DNA from: Cocleimonas sp.
GTDB taxonomy: Bacteria; Pseudomonadota; Gammaproteobacteria; Thiotrichales; Thiotrichaceae
Reading direction: 5' to 3'
Length of the DNA: 11,809 nt
Assembly (NCBI GenBank): GCA_023145485.1
Contig: JAGLDT010000270.1
Location: 1 to 11,809 of the forward strand
This document shows positions 1 through 7,801 of this stretch, piece after piece. Positions within the stretch are counted from its first letter, which is position 1. Each line of letters begins with the position of its first letter. The notes beneath the pieces were generated by a model. It saw only the letters and a program-made list of their open reading frames with translations, had not been told where the DNA came from and did no database searches. Made by a program: the position numbers and the translations under genes.

Positions 1-1
1 C

Positions 2-1525
2 AATATTGATATTAGCCCATTGCAACAAGATTTTGAAATTCTAGATCAATACAAACAAAGCCGTTTACAAATTATCAATGGCAATATGAGTCAATCGACT
101 ACTTGGACTTATACATTGGTTGCAAAACAATCAGGTAAAATAACCATTCCTGCTATCAGCATCGGTAATGAGGCAACTAAAGCAGTAGAGATCATCGTTA
201 AAAAGGGTGCAGCACAGGGTAAAAACAATCAAGATATTATTGTAGAAGCTGAAATAGAACAGCAGTCAGCCTATGTTCAAGGACAATTTATCTATGTACA
301 ACGTTTATTGTTTGCCAAACCTTTTAGAAACAATTCAACCCTAACCCGCCCCACCGTAAAAGAAGGATTAGCAGAAGTAGAAGCCCTAGGAAATACACCA
401 GAGCGTATTGTTAAACGTAATGGGCGTGATTACCATATGCTGACCCGTCGTTTTGCTATTATTCCGCAAAAAAGTGGCAAGCTACTTATCGCTCCGACCG
501 TCTTTAGTGGCACAATGCGCCGCTCCATTCAGCGTCATTCAAATAACTTTGGCTTTAACCCCAGAAGCAGACGAATAAGAGTGCTTTCAAATGAGGTCAG
601 TATTGAGGTAAAACCACGCCCCAAAGAATTCACAGGAAAAGATTGGATTGTAGCTAAAGATTTTTCATTACATTTAAGCTGGTCAACGCCACCCGATCAA
701 CTTAGAGCGGGCGATCCTGTCACGGTTGTTTTAGCTGCAATAGCAAATGGTTTGCACGCTGAGCAGTTACCAGAAATAAACCTTCAAGTACCTAGCGAAA
801 TAAAACAATACCCTGAAAAACCCAGTTTTAATAATGAACGTAATCTGGCTGGCATCATAGGTACAATGAATAAAAATATTGTCTTAGTATCAACAGGAGG
901 CGGTGAGTTTAAACTACCTGAAATCAACATACCGTGGTGGAATAGTGAAACTGATCAACAAGAAATTGCTAAATTAGAGGCTGTAAACCTAACAGTATCA
1001 GGCACACCTGCTCCCATTGCATCACAAAAAGCAGTAACTAAGCCTGAACCATTGCCAAAAAATAATTTAGCAACAGAACAAAAGCCACTATTATCCACAA
1101 CATTGATCCTATTGATCAGCCTGTTACTCATTTTATTATTAGCATGGTTGTTTATGTGGTGGAAAAACCAACAGAAAACAAATAATAAGGATTCAAAAGA
1201 CAACTATTCCTCGGTACAAAAACAGCAAATATTAGATAGCCTAAAACAAGCCTGTAGCAATAATAATGCCACTAATGCACAGCAACAGTTGCAACAATGG
1301 ATGCTCAGCATAGAACTATCGCCTACTTCGTTGACTAAACAAAGCAGTCCAGACTTCCAGCAACAAATAAAATTGCTTAATCAAGCGTTATATTCAAAGG
1401 CAAAAAGTGATTGGCAAGGACATGCCTTATGGACAGTCGTTGAAGCGCATCGGGTGAAATTAAGTGAGCCTACAGAAAAAGATGCTAAAAACAGGTTTCA
1501 AGGTTTAGAGCCTTTATATCATTAA
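2..1525 (+). CDS. batD: BatD-family protein (oxygen-tolerance/aerotolerance), 5'-truncated
   Basis: This is the C-terminal part of a BatD-like protein; the frame is open to the window edge, so the true start lies outside. The TTG at 20 is an internal Leu codon, because the upstream codons read N-I-D-I-S-P in frame and fit the conserved 'SPLxxDFEIL' stretch of BatD. Visible features over about 507 residues are beta-rich periplasmic domains (e.g. 'NGNMSQSTTWTY', 'SGKITIPAISIG'), one transmembrane helix at about residues 367-387 rich in Leu/Ile and followed by Trp-Trp-Lys, and a Gln/Asn-rich cytoplasmic tail of about 120 residues. BatD proteins are encoded with the MoxR ATPase and VWA proteins BatA/BatB and are thought to act at the inner membrane in envelope or oxidative stress tolerance; the biochemical role is unsettled. 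It is the last gene on this strand before a 266-bp gap, consistent with the 3' end of a bat operon whose other members would lie to the left. Confidence 0.85.
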   Translation, partial: NIDISPLQQDFEILDQYKQSRLQIINGNMSQSTTWTYTLVAKQSGKITIPAISIGNEATKAVEIIVKKGAAQGKNNQDIIVEAEIEQQSAYVQGQFIYVQRLLFAKPFRNNSTLTRPTVKEGLAEVEALGNTPERIVKRNGRDYHMLTRRFAIIPQKSGKLLIAPTVFSGTMRRSIQRHSNNFGFNPRSRRIRVLSNEVSIEVKPRPKEFTGKDWIVAKDFSLHLSWSTPPDQLRAGDPVTVVLAAIANGLHAEQLPEINLQVPSEIKQYPEKPSFNNERNLAGIIGTMNKNIVLVSTGGGEFKLPEINIPWWNSETDQQEIAKLEAVNLTVSGTPAPIASQKAVTKPEPLPKNNLATEQKPLLSTTLILLISLLLILLLAWLFMWWKNQQKTNNKDSKDNYSSVQKQQILDSLKQACSNNNATNAQQQLQQWMLSIELSPTSLTKQSSPDFQQQIKLLNQALYSKAKSDWQGHALWTVVEAHRVKLSEPTEKDAKNRFQGLEPLYH

Positions 1526-1537
1526 ATATTCATATCC

Positions 1538-1613
1538 TCCACACGCAGAGAACGCCTAAACGCCGAGGAATCCTGATCTTATACTCTCGTATGCTCTGTT
1601 TCCTCTATGGCGC
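1538..1613. repeat. Degenerate palindromic intergenic repeat (CACGCAGAGAACGC type)
   Basis: The left arm holds CGCAGAGAACGC then AACGCCGAGGAA. The right arm, read on the opposite strand, begins CGCCATAGAGGAAAC and continues AGCATACGAGAG, so the two arms align imperfectly (CGC, AGAG, AAC, ACG and GAG blocks in the same order) around a centre near 1578-1585. The 'cacgcagagaacgc' wording resembles small intergenic palindromes recalled from many bacterial genomes; that comparison is from memory. It lies just after the BatD stop codon and could fold as a long imperfect hairpin in the batD mRNA. No transposase is nearby. Confidence 0.4.
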
Positions 1614-1712
1614 TATCTTTACAAACTACCCTGCCTTGAATTAAAAGAAAAAAATACATGCATTACTCCTTTTACAGATTTTATAAGTTTATTACTTCTC
1701 TTAATAAACCTA

Positions 1713-1742
1713 TTGTTTTTAGTCCACTTGAGCGAGTATGAT
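1713..1742 (+). promoter_or_regulatory. Possible sigma70-type promoter for the lipoprotein-dcd pair
   Basis: TTGTTT (1713-1718) and TATGAT (1737-1742) are separated by 18 bases; the -10 matches 5 of 6 consensus bases but the -35 only 3 of 6. Initiation near 1750 would give a leader of about 42 bases before the ATG at 1792, which has AAGGGGA at 1774-1780 as ribosome binding site. Seen only as a pattern match. Confidence 0.3.
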
Positions 1743-1791
1743 TGTCCGTTAAAATTTTATTAAAAATAAATGTAAGGGGAAATATCATCCA

Positions 1792-2241
1792 ATGATAAAA
1801 AAAATGATTATGATAATGACACTGATGGTTCTAATTTCAGGATGCTCATCAAATGGTATAAAGGATCTTGTGGAACGTCCAAAGGTTTCTATTGAGAAGG
1901 TAGAAATGGGTAAGCTAACATTGGCAGGTGGTTCGGCAAAATTTATCTTAAAAATTAGCAATCCTAATCGTTTTGCTATTCCACTATCAGGTTTTGATTA
2001 CGGGCTTCGTCTTAATGGCGTAGAGGTTGCTAATGGCAATCGAGAACACAAAGTAACGATCCAAGCAGGTGAATCAAAAGTTGTGGAGATTCCTATGGTA
2101 TTTAGTTTTACCAATATGATGAATTTATTACCCAATTTACTCAATAACCGAAACCTTAAATATGATTTAGCAGGTTCGATCCATTTCCCATGGTTTAATT
2201 TACCCTTTAATCGTTCAGGTGGAACCTCTCTTACACGTTAA
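1792..2241 (+). CDS. LEA14/WHy-domain lipoprotein
   Basis: A 149-residue protein with a short lipoprotein signal: MIKK, a hydrophobic stretch, then the lipobox I-S-G-C with the lipidated Cys at residue 18. Ser at +2 would favour outer-membrane sorting under the Lol rule. The body (about residues 32-140) looks like a water-stress/hypersensitive-response (LEA type 2) domain: 'VSIEKVEMGKLTL', the signature N-P-N-R-F-A-I-P-L at 57-65, then 'GFDYGLRLNGVEVANG' and an amphipathic strand ending in 'VVEIPM'. Such domains are small beta sandwiches; bacterial lipoprotein members have no well-defined function. The start is supported by AAGGGGA eleven bases upstream; a second in-frame ATG at 1804 has no better site. 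dcd begins 13 bases after the stop, so the two are probably co-transcribed, although no functional link is evident. Confidence 0.8.
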   Translation: MIKKMIMIMTLMVLISGCSSNGIKDLVERPKVSIEKVEMGKLTLAGGSAKFILKISNPNRFAIPLSGFDYGLRLNGVEVANGNREHKVTIQAGESKVVEIPMVFSFTNMMNLLPNLLNNRNLKYDLAGSIHFPWFNLPFNRSGGTSLTR

Positions 2242-2254
2242 AAATAGGCAAAAT

Positions 2255-2821
2255 ATGAGCATCAAGTCAGATTTTTGGATTCGACAAATGGCACAAGAAC
2301 AGAGCATGATTAGCCCTTTTGAAGCAGGACAAGTACGCAAAAAAGATCAACAGCGAGTGATCTCTTATGGAACGTCTAGTTATGGCTATGATGTACGTTG
2401 TGCGGATGAATTTAAAATTTTCACCAATATTAACTCTGCTATTGTCGACCCTAAAGCATTTGATGAAAATAGTTTTGTCGATGTTAAATCGGATGTTTGT
2501 ATTATTCCGCCTAACTCTTTTGCGTTAGCTCGAACAATCGAATATTTTAAAATTCCACGCAGTGTACTAACGATTTGTCTGGGCAAATCAACTTATGCGC
2601 GTTGTGGCATTATTGTTAATGTCACACCATTAGAACCTGAGTGGGAAGGGCATGTGACCTTGGAATTTTCAAACACCTCGCCTTTACCCGCAAAAATATA
2701 TGCTAATGAAGGTGTGGCACAAATGTTATTTTTTGAATCAGATCAAGTATGTGAAACCTCCTACAAAGATAGAGGGGGAAAATATCAAGGGCAAGAAGGG
2801 GTGACATTGCCTAAAGCGTGA
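2255..2821 (+). CDS. dcd: dCTP deaminase
   Basis: Deaminates dCTP to dUTP, which dUTPase then converts to dUMP for thymidylate synthesis; it acts in the cytoplasm as a homotrimer. From the ATG at 2255 the protein is 188 residues, the length I recall for pseudomonad Dcd, and it starts M-S-I-K-S-D-F-W-I-R as that family does. The frame can be extended upstream to a GTG at 2219, but that would overlap the lipoprotein gene and add non-family residues, so I reject it. Conserved features are 'QRVISYGTSSYGYDVR' (33-48), 'PPNSFALART' (85-94), 'GKSTYARCGI' (110-119) and 'EGHVTLEFSN' (131-140), with Glu137 at the place of the catalytic Glu138 of the E. coli enzyme, then 'YKDRGGKYQGQ' near the end. The gene appears intact. 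The ribosome binding site is weak (AGG at 2246-2248). Confidence 0.97.
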   Translation: MSIKSDFWIRQMAQEQSMISPFEAGQVRKKDQQRVISYGTSSYGYDVRCADEFKIFTNINSAIVDPKAFDENSFVDVKSDVCIIPPNSFALARTIEYFKIPRSVLTICLGKSTYARCGIIVNVTPLEPEWEGHVTLEFSNTSPLPAKIYANEGVAQMLFFESDQVCETSYKDRGGKYQGQEGVTLPKA

Positions 2822-2994
2822 TCTTTTAAAATTTGTTGCGTATAATAAAGATTATTAATGTAGCAATTTTTTTTGTTTTAAAGAATTTTAAACAAAAATG
2901 ACTATCCCGCTTAAATGTAATTTAATTTTCATTCCTAGGTGTCTACGGAGTTGGTCTACATATTGTTTAGTGTTTTTTTGATGGATGGTGAAGT
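2822..2994. other. Intergenic region with perfect TATAAT, A/T inverted repeat and short direct repeat
   Basis: This 173-bp gap contains TATAAT at 2841-2846 without a convincing -35 partner. It also has an almost entirely A/T inverted repeat: nine pairs between 2870-2878 and 2890-2898, one mismatch, three more pairs and a GAA loop. The stem has only one G-C pair, so it would be a poor terminator. GTCTAC occurs twice (2941-2946 and 2954-2959), 13 bases apart on the same face, and could be an operator for the following gene. These are pattern observations only. Confidence 0.3.
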
Positions 2995-3378
2995 ATGAAT
3001 TCTGAAAAAGTCGTTTTTGCATTTTTTATTGTATTAGCTTTAACACTTAACTTTGGTTTCTTTATTGGAAGTTTTGATATTCCAGAGCACCACAATGCTT
3101 ATGAGTTATTTGCAGCTATTGTGGTGAGTTTAATTGCAACAGTATTAAAGTTTGGGGATCGCACGCATATTGGTGCTGTCTTTTTAGCGACAAGTCTGGT
3201 GGCCGATCTTCAGCTTGTTGCCGCCGCTATTGTTTGGGGAATGGTAGAGAATGTCTTTGATGGTGTATTAAGTGGTAGCTCTCTAGCAACCGTTGTTTCA
3301 CTCTCAGGCGGGGCTTTACTAGCGAATATTACCTCGGTTATTTTACTGGTTGCGGAAACAATTACGGTTCGTCGATAA
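2995..3378 (+). CDS. Small four-helix membrane protein, DUF6394-like
   Basis: A 127-residue, very hydrophobic protein with about four membrane segments: residues 6-26, 36-53, 60-83 and 98-122. The loop 'IPEHHNAYELFAA' follows the first helix, and the stretches 'VSLIATVLKFGDRT' and 'SLVADLQLVAAA' look highly conserved. From memory this resembles the gammaproteobacterial family DUF6394, which has no assigned function. The ATG at 2995 is preceded by GGATGGTGAAG; an ATG at 2981 in another frame stops at once. The stop codon is 19 bases from the next gene, the potassium channel, so the two are very probably co-transcribed. I infer a role at the inner membrane linked to the channel or ion homeostasis, but nothing in the sequence shows a specific activity. 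Confidence 0.75.
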   Translation: MNSEKVVFAFFIVLALTLNFGFFIGSFDIPEHHNAYELFAAIVVSLIATVLKFGDRTHIGAVFLATSLVADLQLVAAAIVWGMVENVFDGVLSGSSLATVVSLSGGALLANITSVILLVAETITVRR

Positions 3379-3397
3379 TTTCAGGTAGCGAATACCT

Positions 3398-5110
3398 ATG
3401 CCTAATCTAATTTACATTATTTTACGACGGTTACGCTCTCCACTGATCTTCTTAATTCTTGTTTATGCCATTTCTATGACAGGATTTGTTTTAATTCCAG
3501 GAGAGAATAATGAAGGACAAATTCATCATATGTCCTTTTTTGATGCCTTCTATTTTGTCAGCTTTATGGGAACTACCATTGGTTTTGGTGAGATTCCTTA
3601 TGCCTTTGTTCCCGCGCAACGCTATTGGACACTACTCTCCTTATATGCAACGGTTATCGCATGGCTATATGCGATTGGTTCTATTCTTGGCGCTTTTCAA
3701 GACCCTGCATTTCGACAACAATTAAAACGTAATGCCTTTACTCGCAAGGTAATAAGTATTCGTGAACCTTTTTATCTGGTTTGTGGCTATGGTGATACAG
3801 GCGCTCAATTAGTTCGCTCATTGGCAAAAGAAGGGATCTTATCAGTCATTATTGATAATGATCAAAATCGTATTAATGAACTCGAAATTACTGATTTCAT
3901 TGTTCAGCCATTATGGATTTGTGCCGATGCCTCGCATTCAGAAGTGCTAGAAAGTGCAGGTATAAAACATCCATGGTGTACAGGTATTATTAGCCTCGCA
4001 AATAACGACACCGTCAATCTAACAGTCGCAATTGTTGCTCATCTATTAAACCCTCGAGTACGCCTGATTTCCCGCGCAGAAACACCCGAAGCAGAGGCTA
4101 ATATTCTTTCTTTTGGTGCTAATGAGGTCATTAATCCGTTTGAAATTTTTGCATCACACTTAGCACTGGCATTACGCTCACCCAGCTTATCTATTTTAGT
4201 TGACTGGATGACCGCAGCACCTGGTGATCATATTAAAGAACCCGTGTTTCCTACACATGGTATGTGGATTATTTGTGGCTTTGGAAAGTTTGGCGAAGCA
4301 TTGTATCGGCATTTAAATAAGGAAGGGGTTGATTTGCGGATTATTGATGCTGATCGCAATAAACGCAATATTCCTTCGGGTACAGTAATAGGACGCGCTA
4401 CAGAAGCTGCTACGTTAAAAAAAGCATGGATAGAGTCTGCGGTGGGTATTATTGCAGGAACAGAAAATGATGCTGATAATTTATCAATATTAATGACGGC
4501 AAATGAAATCAACACCGATATGTTTCGTGTTGCAAGACAAAATGAAGATCACAATCACCCTATTTTTCGAGCAGCGGATTTAGATTTATTAATGCAACGT
4601 GGTCGAGTTGTTTCAAATAAAATATTTGCATTAATTCGCACCCCTTTACTAGGTGATTTTTTACGAATTGTCACACGTTATAATAATGAAAGCGCCAGTA
4701 AATTAGCCAGCCGGGTCATCGGTGTTATTGATCAAGATATGTTAGAGCTTTGGGAGGTCAGAATATTTCCTGATAAAGCGCCCGCCTTATACACTATGTT
4801 GAAAGATCGACAAATTCTTGTCAAGGATTTATTAAGAGATCCTATTAATCGTCGTAAAACAGTTTCTACTGTGCCTCTTTTTTTAAAACGAGGAAAGGGG
4901 AATGTTATGTTGCCTGAACATGACCGTATTTTACAGCAAGGGGATAGAATCTTACTGTGTGGATCATTAAAAGCACGGCAACATATGAGTACAATTTGCC
5001 ATAGTATCAATGCGCTCGGCTATGTTCTAACAGGAAAATATATACCTGATGGTTATATCTGGCGTTGGTTACAATCAAGAAAAAAAGAGCAATCAAAAAA
5101 TTCCAAATAA
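3398..5110 (+). CDS. Two-TM potassium channel with tandem TrkA-N (RCK) domains
   Basis: A 570-residue inner-membrane channel protein. Residues 15-33 form the first helix. Residues 48-58 form the pore helix, followed by the selectivity filter T-T-I-G-F-G-E at 59-65, and 75-98 form the second helix. The first Rossmann/TrkA-N domain starts at about 124 with G130-Y-G132-D-T-G135 and an acidic residue after strand 2 (Asp153). The second starts at about 288 with G294-F-G296-K-F-G299 and Asp317. A TrkA-C-like region spans roughly 450-530 and ends with 'GDRILLCG' (515-522), then a basic tail. Bacterial channels of this plan conduct K+ and are gated by ligands such as nucleotides or divalent ions bound to RCK domains; two complete RCK domains on one chain resemble the BK/GsuK layout. 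The filter carries Phe and Glu where Tyr and Asp are typical. AGGTAG (3383-3388) is the ribosome binding site. Substrate is inferred from the filter. Confidence 0.9.
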   Translation: MPNLIYIILRRLRSPLIFLILVYAISMTGFVLIPGENNEGQIHHMSFFDAFYFVSFMGTTIGFGEIPYAFVPAQRYWTLLSLYATVIAWLYAIGSILGAFQDPAFRQQLKRNAFTRKVISIREPFYLVCGYGDTGAQLVRSLAKEGILSVIIDNDQNRINELEITDFIVQPLWICADASHSEVLESAGIKHPWCTGIISLANNDTVNLTVAIVAHLLNPRVRLISRAETPEAEANILSFGANEVINPFEIFASHLALALRSPSLSILVDWMTAAPGDHIKEPVFPTHGMWIICGFGKFGEALYRHLNKEGVDLRIIDADRNKRNIPSGTVIGRATEAATLKKAWIESAVGIIAGTENDADNLSILMTANEINTDMFRVARQNEDHNHPIFRAADLDLLMQRGRVVSNKIFALIRTPLLGDFLRIVTRYNNESASKLASRVIGVIDQDMLELWEVRIFPDKAPALYTMLKDRQILVKDLLRDPINRRKTVSTVPLFLKRGKGNVMLPEHDRILQQGDRILLCGSLKARQHMSTICHSINALGYVLTGKYIPDGYIWRWLQSRKKEQSKNSK

Positions 5111-5128
5111 TAAATAGCCCTTAAATAA

Positions 5129-6133
5129 TCACGCTGGCACTGTAAGCTCCTCTAATGACCAACGAGGGCGTGGCTGAATAATAGCGCCTTCAGCTTCTCC
5201 TGCTTGCAGACGAGTTGCTCCTGCATAAGCAATCATTGCACCATTATCAGTGCAAAACTCAAGGCGAGGGAAATAAACATCGGCATTCAACTGTTGTAAT
5301 TTTTCACGCAGGCGTTTGTTTGCTCCAACGCCACCTGCGACCACTAAACGTTTGCTTTTTACAGACTCTAAAGCACGACGGCATTTAATAAATAAGGTAT
5401 CAACCACCGCTTCTTGAAAGGCATGAGCAATATTTGCTTTTACTTGCTCTGTCTTTTCTGAATTATTCCATGTCGTCAAAGCAAAGGTTTTAAGACCACT
5501 AAAACTAAAGTCCAAACCAGGTCGATTGACCATAGGACGTGGAAATTTATAAGCATCTGCCTGCCCTGTTTTTGCTAAAGTAGCCAGAACAGGTCCCCCA
5601 GGATAAGCAAGCCCTAACATTTTAGCCGTTTTATCAAAGGCTTCTCCTACCGCATCATCAAGGGATTCACCTAAAATCGTATAATCACCAATGCTTTTAA
5701 CGTCAACTAATAAAGTATGCCCGCCTGATACTAATAAGGCTACAAAAGGAAACTGGGGTGGATTTGATTCTAACATCGGAGCAAGTAAATGCCCTTCCAT
5801 ATGATGCACTGCTATAGCAGGAATATTTAACCCCCAAGCCAGTGAGCGGCCAATAGATGCTCCCACCATGAGCGCACCAATTAAACCAGGTCCAGAAGTA
5901 TAAGCAATACCATCTAAGTCAGATAAGGTTAAATTTGCTTGAGATAGTACATCCTTAATTAAAGGGGTTGTCTTACGAATATGATCCCGTGAGGCAAGCT
6001 CTGGTACAACACCACCGTATTCTGCATGTAAATCAATCTGTGAATACAGTTGATCGGCTAGCAAACCTTTTTCTGTATCATAAACGGCTACGCCTGTTTC
6101 ATCGCAGGATGATTCTATCCCTAGTACTTTCAT
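5129..6133 (-). CDS. tsaD: tRNA N6-threonylcarbamoyladenosine synthesis protein TsaD
   Basis: TsaD transfers the threonylcarbamoyl group from threonylcarbamoyl-AMP to adenosine 37 of ANN-decoding tRNAs, together with TsaB and TsaE in the cytoplasm. The protein is 334 residues, close to the usual 337. Key motifs are 'GIESSCDETGVAVYD' at the N-terminus, the metal-binding H-M-E-G-H at 111-115, 'LVSGGHT' at 134-140, 'GESLDDAVGEAFDK' at 155-168, 'DFSFSGLKT' at 208-216, 'VVAGGVGANKRLR' at 264-276, and Asp296 in 'CTDNGAM' as the third metal ligand. AGGAAA (read on the minus strand, 6141-6146) lies seven bases before the ATG and supports the start. The stop faces the channel gene's stop with only 18 bases between, and I see no terminator there. 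Many gammaproteobacteria have rpsU divergent from tsaD; here the divergent neighbour is a creD-like gene instead. Confidence 0.98.
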   Translation of the reverse strand: MKVLGIESSCDETGVAVYDTEKGLLADQLYSQIDLHAEYGGVVPELASRDHIRKTTPLIKDVLSQANLTLSDLDGIAYTSGPGLIGALMVGASIGRSLAWGLNIPAIAVHHMEGHLLAPMLESNPPQFPFVALLVSGGHTLLVDVKSIGDYTILGESLDDAVGEAFDKTAKMLGLAYPGGPVLATLAKTGQADAYKFPRPMVNRPGLDFSFSGLKTFALTTWNNSEKTEQVKANIAHAFQEAVVDTLFIKCRRALESVKSKRLVVAGGVGANKRLREKLQQLNADVYFPRLEFCTDNGAMIAYAGATRLQAGEAEGAIIQPRPRWSLEELTVPA

Positions 6134-6272
6134 TTACTTTTTTCCTATTACTTCAATAGACTGGTTGATCGTCTAAATTCTTAACTGTAATCTGATGGTA
6201 ACGATTCAGCTATATTATTCAAACAGCGCATAGTCTACATTACTGCCCTTTAACTAACTACAGGTCTGTTAA
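6134..6272. promoter_or_regulatory. Divergent tsaD/creD intergenic region
   Basis: This 139-bp region must carry the promoters of two divergent genes. An inverted repeat TAGAC (6157-6161)/GTCTA (6171-6175) lies 24-42 bases before the tsaD start and could be an operator or leader hairpin. On the plus strand TATATTATT near 6211-6219 is a candidate -10 for creD, but no good -35 is evident at the right spacing. AGG at 6262-6264 is the probable ribosome binding site of creD. Confidence 0.35.
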
Positions 6273-7619
6273 ATGGATAAGCTTAAAGCTATTTCCGATT
6301 CTATTACTTTCCGAACTTTTATTATTACACTCCTTGCATTAGCCATGTTGATTCCTCTTTATATGACTCAAGGTGTTATTAGTGAGCGAAATCAATACTA
6401 TCAGCAGACACTTAGCAATATTAGTAAAGGCTGGGGAAAAGAGCAAACCATTGTCGGCCCTGTCCTTGTTGTCCCTTATGTCGAGCATATTTTTAGTGCT
6501 AACACCGTGACTGATGAAAATGGCGAAAGCAAAACAATTAGTCGTGATATTTTTAATAATAAAACCATCATACTATTACCTGAAGAACTTAAAATAAAAG
6601 CGAATCTTAATGAACAATTTAGAAAGCGAGGCATCTATAGCACCCTACTTTACATTGCAGATTTAACCATCAGTGGTGCTTTTGACCTTTCATTACTACC
6701 TCCAGAAGATTCTACTAGTCGTAAAGTCAAATGGGATCAAGCTTATCTTGCCATCGGGCTATCTGACACAAAAGCAATTACTGAAACAACCCCAATACGC
6801 TGGGACAAAACCAGTGCGCCACTAGAACCTGGGACTAATCTGGATGGTTTTTTAAAATCAGGCTTTCATGCATCAATGAAACACACGCACCGTTTTAATC
6901 CCCGCCCTGAGTTTAGAATTAAATTATCACTAAAAGGCAGTGGTGGATTTCGTTTTGCTCCTCTAGGGAAAATGACCAAGGCAAGTATAAGCTCAGGCTG
7001 GCCTCATCCTAGCTTCCAAGGTGATCTCTTACCAAATAATGAACCTAAAATAAGCGATGATGGCTTTAGTGCTTATTGGAGTATTCCGCATTTAGCGAGA
7101 GACTATCCTCAAAACTGGTTACTTGAAGAGGGTAAGGATGCACCCACATATGATCTTTACTCTCTAACAGCAGGGGTTGATTTATTCACACCCGTTTCTC
7201 TGTATACAAAAATTAATCGTAGCGTAAAATATGGTGCTTTATTTATAGGACTAACGTTTATTGTTTTTCTCTTGTTCGAGATGATTTCTCAAACACGTAC
7301 ACATACCATTCAGTATATTCTTGTTGGTATATCCCTTAGTCTCTTTTATTTAATCTTAGTCTCACTCACTGAGCACCTACCTTTTCTTATTTCCTATGCC
7401 TATGCAGCAGCTACCACCATTGGTATTATCACCCTTTACTCCGCTGCAGTGTTAAGACGGTTCTCACGTGCTATTATGATTTTCCTATTACTCAGCAGTC
7501 TATACGGGGTGTTATTTTTTATTTTGCAAATGGAAGACTATGCACTACTAGCAGGAACAGGTTTAATTACAATGATTGTTATTTTTATGATGTTTGCAAC
7601 ACGTCGCTTACAACGATAG
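6273..7619 (+). CDS. creD: CreD-like inner-membrane protein
   Basis: A 448-residue protein, about the length of E. coli CreD (450). An N-terminal membrane helix (about 13-33) leads to 'ERNQYYQQTLSNIS' and the family hallmark 'GWGKEQTIVGPVLVVPY' (53-69). A large periplasmic beta-rich domain follows, including 'RGIYSTLLYIADLTISGAF' (119-137), 'SGWPHPSFQGDLLP' (241-254) and 'GVDLFTPVSLYTKINRSVKYGAL' from 301. The C-terminus has about five helices (321-340, 346-366, 372-394, 398-418, 423-442) and a basic end. In enterobacteria and pseudomonads CreD is controlled by the CreBC two-component system and linked to envelope integrity and beta-lactam response; its biochemical role is unknown. No creB, creC or beta-lactamase gene is in this window, so the regulation is open. 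It seems monocistronic, with a terminator 73 bases after the stop. Confidence 0.92.
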   Translation: MDKLKAISDSITFRTFIITLLALAMLIPLYMTQGVISERNQYYQQTLSNISKGWGKEQTIVGPVLVVPYVEHIFSANTVTDENGESKTISRDIFNNKTIILLPEELKIKANLNEQFRKRGIYSTLLYIADLTISGAFDLSLLPPEDSTSRKVKWDQAYLAIGLSDTKAITETTPIRWDKTSAPLEPGTNLDGFLKSGFHASMKHTHRFNPRPEFRIKLSLKGSGGFRFAPLGKMTKASISSGWPHPSFQGDLLPNNEPKISDDGFSAYWSIPHLARDYPQNWLLEEGKDAPTYDLYSLTAGVDLFTPVSLYTKINRSVKYGALFIGLTFIVFLLFEMISQTRTHTIQYILVGISLSLFYLILVSLTEHLPFLISYAYAAATTIGIITLYSAAVLRRFSRAIMIFLLLSSLYGVLFFILQMEDYALLAGTGLITMIVIFMMFATRRLQR

Positions 7620-7692
7620 ATGACTGCATAGAGACCATTATTAGGAATGAAAATTTAATAACTTTCCAAACTAACGCAAAATTCATTAGCAT

Positions 7693-7723
7693 AAAAAAAG
7701 CGGACATAAAGTCCGCTTTTTTT
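7693..7723. terminator. Bidirectional intrinsic terminator between creD and the 64-residue gene
   Basis: The stem AGCGGAC (7699-7705) pairs perfectly with GTCCGCT (7711-7717) around an ATAAA loop. Seven T residues from 7717 follow on the plus strand and a run of A precedes it, so it works as a U-tracted terminator in both directions. It lies between two convergent genes and would serve both. Confidence 0.92.
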
Positions 7724-7801
7724 ATAAAAACTCCAAGTAATAAATCTGTACAATATAGATAAGTTTATGACTTGAAACTTCCTAACTGTTAATAAAGTAG
7801 A

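Noticed and set aside
20..22. TTG as start of the BatD gene
   Set aside because: The same frame is open upstream to the window edge and the upstream codons fit the BatD family, so the gene is truncated by the window, not started there.
1658..1741. 27-codon plus-strand reading frame after batD
   Set aside because: No ribosome binding site, low complexity, and it overlaps the presumed promoter of the next gene.
2219..2254. GTG-initiated N-terminal extension of dcd
   Set aside because: It overlaps the lipoprotein gene and adds residues absent from the family; the ATG at 2255 gives the standard 188-residue protein.
2865..2900. A/T inverted repeat as dcd terminator
   Set aside because: The stem has only one G-C pair and is not followed by a T tract on the plus strand, so it is a poor intrinsic terminator.
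4228..5010. Antisense open frames inside the channel gene
   Set aside because: They lie entirely within a well-supported gene, have no ribosome binding sites and show no family features; similar shadow frames in batD, dcd, tsaD and sel1 were left out for the same reason.
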